Assembly: GCF_030150155.1 (NCBI RefSeq)
Contig: NZ_JASLGR010000028.1
Coordinates: 3,703-67,702, forward strand
Source: Nocardioides sp.
Lineage (GTDB): Bacteria > Actinomycetota > Actinomycetes > Propionibacteriales > Nocardioidaceae
Length of the DNA: 64,000 nucleotides
Direction of reading: 5' to 3'
Positions 41,507-48,720 of the stretch are shown one piece after another. The translations under genes and the position numbers were made by a program. Numbering within the stretch: the first letter of the stretch is position 1; each line of letters starts with the position of its first letter. Under the pieces are notes generated by a model that did not search any database, had not been told where the DNA came from, and worked only from the letters and a program-made list of their open reading frames with translations.

Positions 41507-44179
41507 TCAGGACGGGCGGTGGAAGGACACGACCGGGCCGTCGAAGTCGAGCGGGGTGGCGGTGACGTCCAGCGACCAGGTCCCGACGGGGTTGAAGTCG
41601 AGGTGGTAGAAGTCGCTGCCGGAGGTCACCGTGCACTCCACGATGAACGTCGGGCTGGTCGCCAGGGTGGTGCACGAGGCGCCGCCCTCGGAGCTGTTCT
41701 GGGCCGGCGTCCCGCCGCCGGTGAGCTCGATCCGGACCCGCACGCTGTGGTCGCTGGGCAGGCCGACGATCTTGAAGTGGTGCTTCTCCACCGAGTCCGT
41801 GGACGCGGGGTGGGTCGAGTCGATCGAGACGGTGGCGCTCGGGCGGGTGGCCGTCACCGGGACGGTGACCTGCGCGCTGCTGACCCCGTCGCTGACGGTG
41901 TAGCCGATGGTGTGGGTGCTGTTCACCCCGAACGGTGCGTCCCAGGTCAGGGTCCGCCCGGTCTGCGTCGCCCCGCTGACGTCGCTGATCGTCAGCGGGT
42001 CGCCGTCGGCGTCGGTGGCGGGCACGGTGATCGAGGCGGTGCCGGTGTCGGTGATGGCGATCGGGGTGGAGTCGCCGCCGGCCGGGTGCGCGTTGGTCAG
42101 GGTCACGGTGACCGTGGCCGTCGTGCTGGTGTGGCCGTCGCCGGCGGTGTAGTGGAACGTGTCGGTGCCGACGTACGCCGACGACGGGGTGTACGTGATG
42201 ACGCCGTTGCTCAGCGTCGCCGTGCCGTGGGCACCGTCGGTGACGCTCAGGCTGAGCGCGTCGCCGTCGGGGTCGCTGGCCTGCGGGGTGAGGGTGACCG
42301 GGGTGCTCCAGTGCGTGCTGACCTGCTGGTCGCTCGCCACCGGGGCGGTGTTCGGGTTGAGGCCCACCACGACCGTGACCCGTGCGGTCGCGGTGCCGCC
42401 GTGGCCGTCGCTGACGGTGTAGGTGAAGGTGTCGGTGCGGTCACTGACCTGGCCGACGCTCCACACGGGTCGGGTGTAGCGGACCTGGCCGCCGACCAGG
42501 GCGACGCTGCCGCCGCCCCCGGTGGCGGCGCTCACGCCGACGATCCGCAGCGTGTCGCCGTTGGCGTCGGAGTCGTTGCCGAGCAGGTTCAGGGTCACCG
42601 CAGCGGCGGTGGCGTAGACCGCGTGCAGCTCGATGTGGTCGTCGACGGCGACGGGCGCCCGGTTGGGGGTGGTCACCTTCACCGTGCCCGAGGCACGCGA
42701 GCCCTGGCCGTCGCCGAGCACGTACGCGATCGTCTCGGTGCCGCGCCACGACGGGTCGGGGGTGTAGGTGATCGTCGAGGTGGAGGTGCGCAGCGCGATC
42801 CGGGCGCTGACCCGGGTCGCGGTCGAGCCGATCCGGACCTGCCCGTGCGGCGTGGAGCCGGTGATCTTCGCCGAGCGCACGACCAGGGTGGTGCCGGCCG
42901 GGTGCTCGACACCGGCGCCGAGGTCGATCGACACCGAGGCCGAGCCCGAGGGCACCTGGACCGCTGCCAGCGGTGTCACCGTGACGGCCGCCGTCGGGGC
43001 CGCCGGGGTGGCGGGCGTCGTGCTCGGGCTGGTCGGCGTCACGACCGCGGCCGGCGTGACCGGCGGGCGGACCACGGCGGGCAGCGTCGGCGCGCTCGAG
43101 GGCGGCGCGGTGGTCGAGGACGGCGGGGTCTGCGGCGCCGTCACCGGCGGCGTGGTCGGGGCGGGCGCGGTCAGGGCGCTGTCGGGCGTGGTCGAGGGCC
43201 CCGAGGTGGCGTGCAGGCCGAGCGCGACGGCGATCACCGCCGCGGCAGCGACGCCGGCACCACCGGTAGTCCTGCCCAACGGGTGGTGCAGCACCCAGTC
43301 CTTGGCGCGCCCGAAGGCGAGCACCACGCCGCCCTTGGCCGCAGCGGCCGCCCCGAGGTGGGCCGCGGCCAGGTAGCCGGCGCCCGCGGTGCCGAGCAGG
43401 AGCGGTGCCAGCACGGCACCAAGGTTGGAGTTGACCTCGGTCAGCTCCAGGTAGATCGCGGTGCACTCCCGGCAGCCTTGGAGGTGACCCTCGATCTTGG
43501 CCGCGTCGCGGCGCGAGGAGCCGCCGCGGATGTAGGCGCCCAGGTTGGAGCGGGTCACCGCGCAGGCGTCCTCGATCGCCTCGGCGGCGTGCATCGACAC
43601 GAACGCCTCGCGCAGGCCCTCGCGGGCGCGGTAGGCCAGGGCGGAGACGGAGTTGGCGCTCATCCCGAGCAGCGGGGCGACGTCGGCGGGCTTCTGGCCC
43701 TCGACCTCGGTGTGCCACAGCACCTGCTGCCAGCGCTCGGGCAGCGAGGCGAAGGCCTTCGCGGCGGTGGCGTTCTCGAAGCCCGCGACGGCGGTGTCGT
43801 GGAACGGCACACCCGGGTCGTACGGCGACATGTCGTCGGTCGTCTGGAGCTTGGACCCACTCCGGATCCGGTCGACGTGCAGTCGGCGGATCGCGGTCAG
43901 CAGATAGGCGCGGAAGGCCAGGTCGGGGCCGCCGCCGTTCTGCAGCACGGCGAGCACCTTCGCGAACGCGTCGGAGACCAGGTCGTCGGCGTCCAGGCCG
44001 GGGACGAGCTGGCGGGCCAGCCGACGGGCGGCCTCGACGTGGCGCTCGAACAGGTGGCCGTAGGCCTCCAGGTCGCCGCCGCGTACGGCGGAGATCAGCT
44101 CGGCGTCGGAGGTGCCCTCGACCTCGAGGGGGTCCTCGTCGGAGCGACGTGCGTCAGGTACGTGCGTCACGCGCTTCAT
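41507..44179 (-). CDS. ECF sigma factor fused to zinc-finger anti-sigma segment, membrane helix and Ig-like repeats
   Basis: This 890-residue protein combines a complete transcription factor with a surface protein. Sigma region 2 is at about 25-105 (DLVSDAFAKVLAVLQNGGG), sigma region 4 at about 135-195 (LPERWQQVLWHTEVEGQKPA, LGMSANSVSALAYRAREGL). A ZAS-type zinc finger follows with His232, Cys236 and Cys239 (HLQGCREC). One membrane helix spans about 308-325. A Pro/Thr/Ser-rich stretch runs 326-400, then a beta domain (about 405-505) and three Ig/cadherin-like repeats (about 508-605, 610-695, 700-780) with NDSDANGDTLRI and SDPDGDALSLSV motifs, and a terminal beta domain. GGAGGGAGGGG precedes ATG 44179. 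It resembles actinobacterial ECF groups with anti-sigma-like membrane extensions. The outside part should sense or bind something; the ligand is unknown. Confidence 0.88.
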   Translation of the reverse strand: MKRVTHVPDARRSDEDPLEVEGTSDAELISAVRGGDLEAYGHLFERHVEAARRLARQLVPGLDADDLVSDAFAKVLAVLQNGGGPDLAFRAYLLTAIRRLHVDRIRSGSKLQTTDDMSPYDPGVPFHDTAVAGFENATAAKAFASLPERWQQVLWHTEVEGQKPADVAPLLGMSANSVSALAYRAREGLREAFVSMHAAEAIEDACAVTRSNLGAYIRGGSSRRDAAKIEGHLQGCRECTAIYLELTEVNSNLGAVLAPLLLGTAGAGYLAAAHLGAAAAAKGGVVLAFGRAKDWVLHHPLGRTTGGAGVAAAAVIAVALGLHATSGPSTTPDSALTAPAPTTPPVTAPQTPPSSTTAPPSSAPTLPAVVRPPVTPAAVVTPTSPSTTPATPAAPTAAVTVTPLAAVQVPSGSASVSIDLGAGVEHPAGTTLVVRSAKITGSTPHGQVRIGSTATRVSARIALRTSTSTITYTPDPSWRGTETIAYVLGDGQGSRASGTVKVTTPNRAPVAVDDHIELHAVYATAAAVTLNLLGNDSDANGDTLRIVGVSAATGGGGSVALVGGQVRYTRPVWSVGQVSDRTDTFTYTVSDGHGGTATARVTVVVGLNPNTAPVASDQQVSTHWSTPVTLTPQASDPDGDALSLSVTDGAHGTATLSNGVITYTPSSAYVGTDTFHYTAGDGHTSTTATVTVTLTNAHPAGGDSTPIAITDTGTASITVPATDADGDPLTISDVSGATQTGRTLTWDAPFGVNSTHTIGYTVSDGVSSAQVTVPVTATRPSATVSIDSTHPASTDSVEKHHFKIVGLPSDHSVRVRIELTGGGTPAQNSSEGGASCTTLATSPTFIVECTVTSGSDFYHLDFNPVGTWSLDVTATPLDFDGPVVSFHRPS

Positions 44180-44230
44180 CGATGCCCCTCCCTCCGTCCT
44201 GTGCGATCTGCCTCGAGGTGCCACATGTCA

Positions 44231-44252
44231 GGGACGAACTGACGTTGGTCCC
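44231..44252. promoter_or_regulatory. Inverted repeat in the divergent region before the sigma-fusion gene
   Basis: GGGACGAAC (44231-44239) and GTTGGTCCC (44244-44252) are complementary except for one internal pair, with spacer TGAC. It lies 52 bp upstream of the sigma-fusion start and 180 bp upstream of the divergent GGDEF-like gene. The rest of this 253-bp gap contains no supported gene. An operator or ECF promoter element is possible. Confidence 0.4.
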
Positions 44253-44432
44253 ATGACGGGATCCTCGCAAATTTCTTCGGGCAATGGCGTCATAGGACCC
44301 ATTCGGGCCCGTCTCCTCGGTGTAGGACGCCGGCGACGGTCTGTTCTACGCGACAGATTCGCAGGCATCACGGTGGCGACGTACCTCCTCACCGAGATGC
44401 CGACGGTGCAGCGGCGACAAGGCAGGGGCGGC

Positions 44433-45164
44433 ATGGCACGGTTCGGCAGACGCACACTCACGACGCACGGCGCAGGCGGCTCGACCGGGGGGTCGGTCAC
44501 AGGGTCGTCGAGCGAGTGGCTGGGTGTGCTGCCGACCGGGTTCGATGCCGTGGGAGAGGGCCTTGCCGCTGCCGACAGCGAGCGTGTCGCAGTGGCGTGT
44601 TGGGTGGTCGGTCGTGACCTCGCGGACCGTGGGACGTCCCTGGGGGAGAGCATTGAGGGGCTCCGATCGACCACCCGACTCGTCGTCGACCGCGATCCGA
44701 CCTTCGCCGAGACGCAGGCCCTCGCGGTCTCCTGGAGCGAGGCGACCCTGGTCTACCTGCACGGCCTGTCGTGCTCGGATCCGCTGACCGGACTCTCCTC
44801 GATGGCGCACCTGCGTGAGTGCCTGGCTGGTCTGTACCGGGACCCCGGGACCACCGCCGCCGAGCACGCCCTGGTGGTGATCGACGCCGGTCGGTTCGAG
44901 GATCTCGACCAGCTCGGCGAGGCTCGCCGGCTCACGATGGTGGGGGAGGCGGCCCGGGTCGTCTTCGCCGGCTCGGAGGCGATCGGCAGGGTCGGCCTGG
45001 CCCGCGTCGTCGTCCTGGCCGACCGTGACGGTGCCCTCGGGCGCCGGGTGACGCTGCTGCGTCGGATGCTGCCCGACCCGACCATGCGGGTCTGGATCGA
45101 GGGGCTGCCGGGCTCGGACTCCTCGGCGGCGCTGCTCCTCGACGAGCTCGCCCGCGGTGCCTGA
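44433..45164 (+). CDS. Degenerate GGDEF-like protein of unknown function
   Basis: The 243-residue protein has an N-terminal region of about 40 residues that is Gly/Ser/Thr-rich, a helical part (about 45-105), and then SDPLTGLSSMAHLRECLAGL near 113-133. DPLTGL...L is the classic beginning of GGDEF (diguanylate cyclase) domains, but the GG(D/E)EF motif itself is missing, so it is unlikely to make c-di-GMP. ATG 44433 follows GGCAGGGG. It is divergent from the sigma-fusion gene and may be its regulator. This is an inference from position only. Confidence 0.6.
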   Translation: MARFGRRTLTTHGAGGSTGGSVTGSSSEWLGVLPTGFDAVGEGLAAADSERVAVACWVVGRDLADRGTSLGESIEGLRSTTRLVVDRDPTFAETQALAVSWSEATLVYLHGLSCSDPLTGLSSMAHLRECLAGLYRDPGTTAAEHALVVIDAGRFEDLDQLGEARRLTMVGEAARVVFAGSEAIGRVGLARVVVLADRDGALGRRVTLLRRMLPDPTMRVWIEGLPGSDSSAALLLDELARGA

Positions 45165-45205
45165 GCCTGCGCGTCGTCCTGTCGACCTGTCCTAGGGTGA
45201 GTGTC

Positions 45206-45925
45206 ATGTGTGGGCGTTACGCCTCGAGCAAGTCCGCGGCCGATCTGGCTCTCGAGTTCGAGGCCTCCGAGATCGGCGTGGCAGCGGGCCTGCCGCCGAG
45301 CTACAACGTCGCGCCCACCGACGAGGTCTACATCGTCGCCCAGCGTCCGGCACGCGAGGAGCGTCCGGCCCAGCGCCAGCTGCGCACCGCGCGCTGGGGG
45401 CTGGTGCCGTCCTGGGCCAAGGAGCGCAGCATCGGCGCGCGGATGATCAACGCCCGGCTCGAGACGGTCGCGGACAAGCCGGCCTTCCGCAAGGCGTTCG
45501 CCACGCGGCGCTGCCTGGTCCCGGCCGACGGGTACTTCGAGTGGTACCGGAGCGAGTCCGGCACCAAGCAGCCCTTCTTCATCCATCCGCGCGACGGCCG
45601 GTCGCTGGCGATGGCGGGGCTGTACGAGTTCTGGCGCGACCCCGCCGCCGCTCCCGACACGCCACTGATGTGGTCGTGCACGATCATCACCACCTCGGCG
45701 ACCGACGACCTGGGCCGGCTGCACGACCGGATGCCGCTCGTGGTCGAGCCCGAGGACTGGGAGGACTGGCTCGGTCCCGAGCCCGCCCACCCCGAGGCGC
45801 TGGTCCCGGCCGCCGACCAGCACAGTGGCCTGGAGGCCTGGCCGGTCTCCACGGCCGTGGGCAACGTCCGCAACAACACACCGGAGCTGATCGTGCCGCT
45901 GCCCGCGACGGGGGAGGGCGCATGA
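45206..45925 (+). CDS. SRAP/HMCES-family DNA-protein crosslink enzyme (YedK-like)
   Basis: The 239-residue protein starts MCGRYASS, so Cys2 becomes the N-terminal catalytic residue after Met removal. It also has MINARLET (Asn), DGYFEWY (Glu) and GRLHDRMPLVV (His), the conserved SRAP set. The family forms a stable thiazolidine crosslink to abasic sites in single-stranded DNA. ATG 45206 must be the start because Cys2 is required; TAGGGT ends 7 bases upstream (leaderless). In Mtb the homologue (Rv3226c) also lies next to aroA. The stop overlaps the next ATG. Confidence 0.92.
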   Translation: MCGRYASSKSAADLALEFEASEIGVAAGLPPSYNVAPTDEVYIVAQRPAREERPAQRQLRTARWGLVPSWAKERSIGARMINARLETVADKPAFRKAFATRRCLVPADGYFEWYRSESGTKQPFFIHPRDGRSLAMAGLYEFWRDPAAAPDTPLMWSCTIITTSATDDLGRLHDRMPLVVEPEDWEDWLGPEPAHPEALVPAADQHSGLEAWPVSTAVGNVRNNTPELIVPLPATGEGA

Positions 45926-46554
45926 GCGGTCAGGTGATCGAGACGCCGTGCGGCCCGGGTCGCCTCGTCCAGCGCCGCGCCACCCACCCGATCGCGACGC
46001 TGCTGCTCAGCCACGGCGCCGGTGGTGGGATCGACGCGATCGACCTGCAGGCGCTGGCGCGCACCCTGCCCGGACGCGGGATCAGCGTGCTGCTGTTCGA
46101 GCAGCCGTGGAAGGTCGCCGGCAAGCCGGTCGCCTCGGCACCGAAGACCCTCGACATCGGGCTGCGCGCCGTCGCCGACCACCTCCGCTTCCGCACCCCG
46201 CTGATCGTCGGTGGCCGCTCGGCCGGGGCGCGCTCGGCGTGCCGCCAGGCCAAGGAGCTCGGCGCGATCGGCTGCCTGGCACTCGCCTTCCCGCTGCACC
46301 CGCCGGGCAAGCCGGAGAAGTCGCGGCTCGACGAGCTGGCCGGCACCCGGCTGCCCACGCTGGTGGTGCAGGGCACCAAGGACCCCTTCGGCAAGCCCGC
46401 CGAGTTCCCCGAGCTGCCCCGCACCGAGCTGGTCGAGGTGGCCGACGCCGACCATGGCTTCAAGCTCCCCGCACGCCTGCGCGACCAGGAGTCGACGGTG
46501 CTGGCGGGCATCGTCGACGCCGTCGAGGAATGGACCAGACGTCTGGTTGGTTAA
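45922..46554 (+). CDS. Small alpha/beta hydrolase (KANL3/Tex30-like)
   Basis: The 210-residue protein has the oxyanion motif LLSHGAGGG, nucleophile Ser100 in GGRSAGARSA, Asp154 in GTKDPFG and His178 in DADHGFK, a complete triad. The group is called Tex30/KANL3-like; substrate unknown. ATG 45922 overlaps the SRAP stop. The 3' end of the gene contains the SigR-type promoter of the next gene. Confidence 0.83.
   Translation: MSGQVIETPCGPGRLVQRRATHPIATLLLSHGAGGGIDAIDLQALARTLPGRGISVLLFEQPWKVAGKPVASAPKTLDIGLRAVADHLRFRTPLIVGGRSAGARSACRQAKELGAIGCLALAFPLHPPGKPEKSRLDELAGTRLPTLVVQGTKDPFGKPAEFPELPRTELVEVADADHGFKLPARLRDQESTVLAGIVDAVEEWTRRLVG
46527..46552 (+). promoter_or_regulatory. SigR-type autoregulated promoter of sigR
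   Basis: GGAAT (46527-46531), exactly 18 bases, then GTT (46550-46552): the sigma-R consensus GGAAT-N18-GTT. It lies inside the end of the hydrolase gene and 8 bases before ATG 46561. Known autoregulation of sigR from such a promoter in Streptomyces supports it. Confidence 0.7.
46534..46547. promoter_or_regulatory. Perfect 14-bp palindrome inside the sigR promoter
   Basis: ACCAGACGTCTGGT is its own reverse complement and sits exactly between the -35-like GGAAT and the -10-like GTT. A second hairpin, GTCTGGTT-GGTT-AACCAGAC (46541-46560), shares one arm with it and abuts ATG 46561. It could be a repressor operator or an RNA switch. Confidence 0.5.
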
Positions 46555-46620
46555 CCAGACATGACGATCCTGCTCGAGCGTGCCCCCGTTGGGGACATGG
46601 ACGCCGTAGGCTGGTCGGTG

Positions 46621-47202
46621 ATGTCCCAGACACAGACCACCCCCGAGTCCCCCGAGGAGCGCGCACAGCGCTTCGAGCGGGATGCGCTGCCGTTCCTCGA
46701 TCAGCTCTACTCCGCCGCGATGCGGATGACGCGCAATCCCGCCGACGCCGAGGACCTGGTCCAGGAGACGTTCGCCAAGGCGTTCTCCTCCTTCCACCAG
46801 TTCCGTGAGGGCACCAACCTCAAGGCCTGGCTCTACCGGATCCTGACGAACACGTTCATCAACTCGTATCGCAAGAAGCAGCGCGAGCCGCAGAAGTCGA
46901 TGTCGGAGGACGTCGAGGACTGGCAGCTCGCCCGGGCGGAGTCGCACAGCTCGACAGGCCTGAAGTCGGCCGAGATGGAGGCGCTGGAGCACCTCCCCGA
47001 CTCGCAGGTCAAGGATGCGCTTCAGAAGCTTCCGGAGGAGTTCCGGCTTGCGGTCTACCTCGCCGATGTAGAGGGATTCGCCTACAAGGAGATCGCCGAG
47101 ATCATGGAGACGCCAATCGGCACCGTGATGTCACGCCTTCACCGGGGTCGCCGCCAGCTGCGCGACCTGCTGGGCGACTATGTCAAGGAGTCTGTGGCAT
47201 GA
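46621..47202 (+). CDS. sigR: RNA polymerase sigma factor SigR (oxidative stress ECF)
   Basis: The 193-residue sigma factor (213 if begun at ATG 46561) has region 2 with ADAEDLVQETFAKAFSSFHQ and region 4 with LPEEFRLAVYLADVEGFAYK followed by GTVMSRLHRGRRQLRDLL. It directs the thiol-oxidative stress response and is released when RsrA is oxidised. Two starts are supported: ATG 46621 lies 8 bases after TAGGCT (46607-46612), while ATG 46561 lies 8 bases after the SigR-type promoter. This matches the two-isoform system known from S. coelicolor. It overlaps rsrA by 4 bases. Confidence 0.92.
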   Translation: MSQTQTTPESPEERAQRFERDALPFLDQLYSAAMRMTRNPADAEDLVQETFAKAFSSFHQFREGTNLKAWLYRILTNTFINSYRKKQREPQKSMSEDVEDWQLARAESHSSTGLKSAEMEALEHLPDSQVKDALQKLPEEFRLAVYLADVEGFAYKEIAEIMETPIGTVMSRLHRGRRQLRDLLGDYVKESVA

Positions 47203-47462
47203 ACGAGCACGTTCACCCGTCGTCGGCCGACTGCGTCGACTTCCTGGAGCGGATCGTCTACTTCATCGACAACGAGCTCGATCAGGCGGACTGTGCGGCG
47301 GTGCGTGAGCACCTCGACACCTGCAACCCCTGCCTGGAGCGCTACGACCTCCAGCGCACGGTGAAGCAGGTGGTGGCGCGCTCGTGCCACGAGACCGCTC
47401 CGGGCGAGCTGCGGGCCAAGGTCCTGCTGCGCCTCGAAGAGGTCCGGATCGAGATCCAGTGA
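47199..47462 (+). CDS. rsrA: Zinc redox anti-sigma factor RsrA
   Basis: The 87-residue ZAS protein has His38, Cys42 and Cys45 (HLDTCNPC) plus Cys12, with further Cys32 and Cys63. In S. coelicolor the equivalent of Cys12 and Cys45 forms the disulfide that ejects zinc and releases SigR. ATGA overlap with sigR ensures coupled synthesis. Confidence 0.92.
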   Translation: MNEHVHPSSADCVDFLERIVYFIDNELDQADCAAVREHLDTCNPCLERYDLQRTVKQVVARSCHETAPGELRAKVLLRLEEVRIEIQ

Positions 47463-47588
47463 GTCGCGATTCCGGGTCCCGCTGTCGTTGATGGGCGCTG
47501 ATTGGCGCTGAGCGGGTCGGGTTTGAGAGACTGTCCCACGGCCCGATGGGGCCGCTGCACCATCAGGCCAGACTTCGAGGAGGACGAC

Positions 47589-47663
47589 ATGGGTAAGACC
47601 GGTCGCAAGCGTCGCGCACGTCGCAAGAAGGGCGCTAACCACGGCAAGCGTCCCAACAGCTGA
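47589..47663 (+). CDS. Ribosomal protein bL37
   Basis: This 24-residue ORF is too short for usual gene callers. It begins MGKTGRKRRARRKKG and ends ANHGKRPNS. Its length, 10 basic residues in the first 15 and the ANHGKRPN ending match mycobacterial bL37 (ends ANHGKRPNA, from memory), a peptide bound to the large subunit. CGAGGAGGACG precedes the ATG, the strongest ribosome site nearby. A terminator follows 20 bases later. The 126-bp gap before it, after rsrA, likely holds its own promoter. Confidence 0.9.
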   Translation: MGKTGRKRRARRKKGANHGKRPNS

Positions 47664-47683
47664 TTCGTCAGCCGTTGATGACC

Positions 47684-47703
47684 GACCCCGCTTCGGCGGG
47701 GTC
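47684..47703 (+). terminator. Hairpin terminator after bL37
   Basis: GACCCCGC (47684-47691), loop TTCG, GCGGGGTC (47696-47703), followed by GTTGTCATTT. A UUCG tetraloop with a T-richer tail is a classic intrinsic terminator. Confidence 0.85.
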
Positions 47704-47818
47704 GTTGTCATTTCCCGGCCATGACGGCGGGGGAGGACCCCAGACTGGCTCAGACCGGCTGAGGCCGGCGCCGACCGGCCCAGGCCGGCCCAGACACCGG
47801 CTCAGGCGGGCGAGGAGC

Positions 47819-48661
47819 TCAGGCAGGCGGCGCGCTGAGCGTCGGCCGGATCTCCCGCAGTACGTCGACCAGCAGCAGCACCAGGTCGGCCCGAGCGGCC
47901 ATCGCGGTGCGGGCCAGCGCCGCATGCGTGTAGAGCGCCCGCAGGAAGCCCTCGGCGCACCGCTCCCGGCCGGTGTCGGCCAGCGCGGCACGTCCCAGCC
48001 GGACCACCCACGGCTCCAGGTCCTCGACCCCGAGCTGGTCGCGGCGCAGCACCGCCAGCGCGGCACCGACCAGGGCGTCGAGGTCGGCCAGGCAGATCCG
48101 CTCGGCGGCCAGCACCCGGTCGGCCACCACGTCGAGCAGGACCAGCTCCTCGGCACCGCCCAGGTGCGGCGAGGCGGCGATCTGAGCCACCGCCGCGGCG
48201 CCGGCCTCCAGGCTGCGCCGATCGGGGTCGGTGACGAACCAGGTGAGCAGCTGGTCGGCCCAGCGCAGCACTGTCGCGTCGGGCAGCAGGGCGTGGCTCT
48301 CGGCGCGCTCCAGGCACGCCACCAGGACGCGGGCTGAGGCCGCACGGCGCAGGACCGGGGCTGCCTCGGTGACAGCCGCGGTGGCGCCCTCGGCGGCGAG
48401 CTCGCTGAGCGCCGTGGGGGCCACGTCGGGGCCGAGGGTCAGGCCCGCGGCCATCCCGTCGCCCAGAGCGCCCAGGAGGTCGTCGTACACGCCCTGACGG
48501 AGCCAGGAGAGCAGCGTCGCCACGCCGGTGGCCTCGCGCACCTCGGGATCGGCGTCGCCGAGCATCCGGGTGAGCTCGACGGTGAGGTCGGACAGGGGGC
48601 GGTCCGACGGAACGCCTCCGCCGGTCCGAACGCCGTCCCAGTACGACCTCGATCTGGTCAC
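47819..48661 (-). CDS. DUF2785-like helical protein
   Basis: The 280-residue protein is almost wholly alpha-helical and rich in Ala and Leu, with HEAT-like pairs such as DADPEVREATGVATLLSWL and APVLRRAASARVLVACLERA. The layout agrees with the DUF2785 family; function unknown. GTG 48661 has GGGAAG upstream. It is divergent from pdtaS (59 bp). Confidence 0.6.
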   Translation of the reverse strand: MTRSRSYWDGVRTGGGVPSDRPLSDLTVELTRMLGDADPEVREATGVATLLSWLRQGVYDDLLGALGDGMAAGLTLGPDVAPTALSELAAEGATAAVTEAAPVLRRAASARVLVACLERAESHALLPDATVLRWADQLLTWFVTDPDRRSLEAGAAAVAQIAASPHLGGAEELVLLDVVADRVLAAERICLADLDALVGAALAVLRRDQLGVEDLEPWVVRLGRAALADTGRERCAEGFLRALYTHAALARTAMAARADLVLLLVDVLREIRPTLSAPPA

Positions 48662-48720
48662 CGGACCATCTTCCCAGACCTGCTCGCCGACCCCGAAACC
48701 GTCCCTCCTAGGGTGGGTCC

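Noticed and set aside
41519..44242. Plus-strand open frame of about 900 codons opposite the sigma-fusion gene
   Set aside because: The minus-strand reading gives sigma, zinc-finger, membrane and Ig-like domains; the plus-strand reading is low-complexity Gly/Arg/Val sequence.
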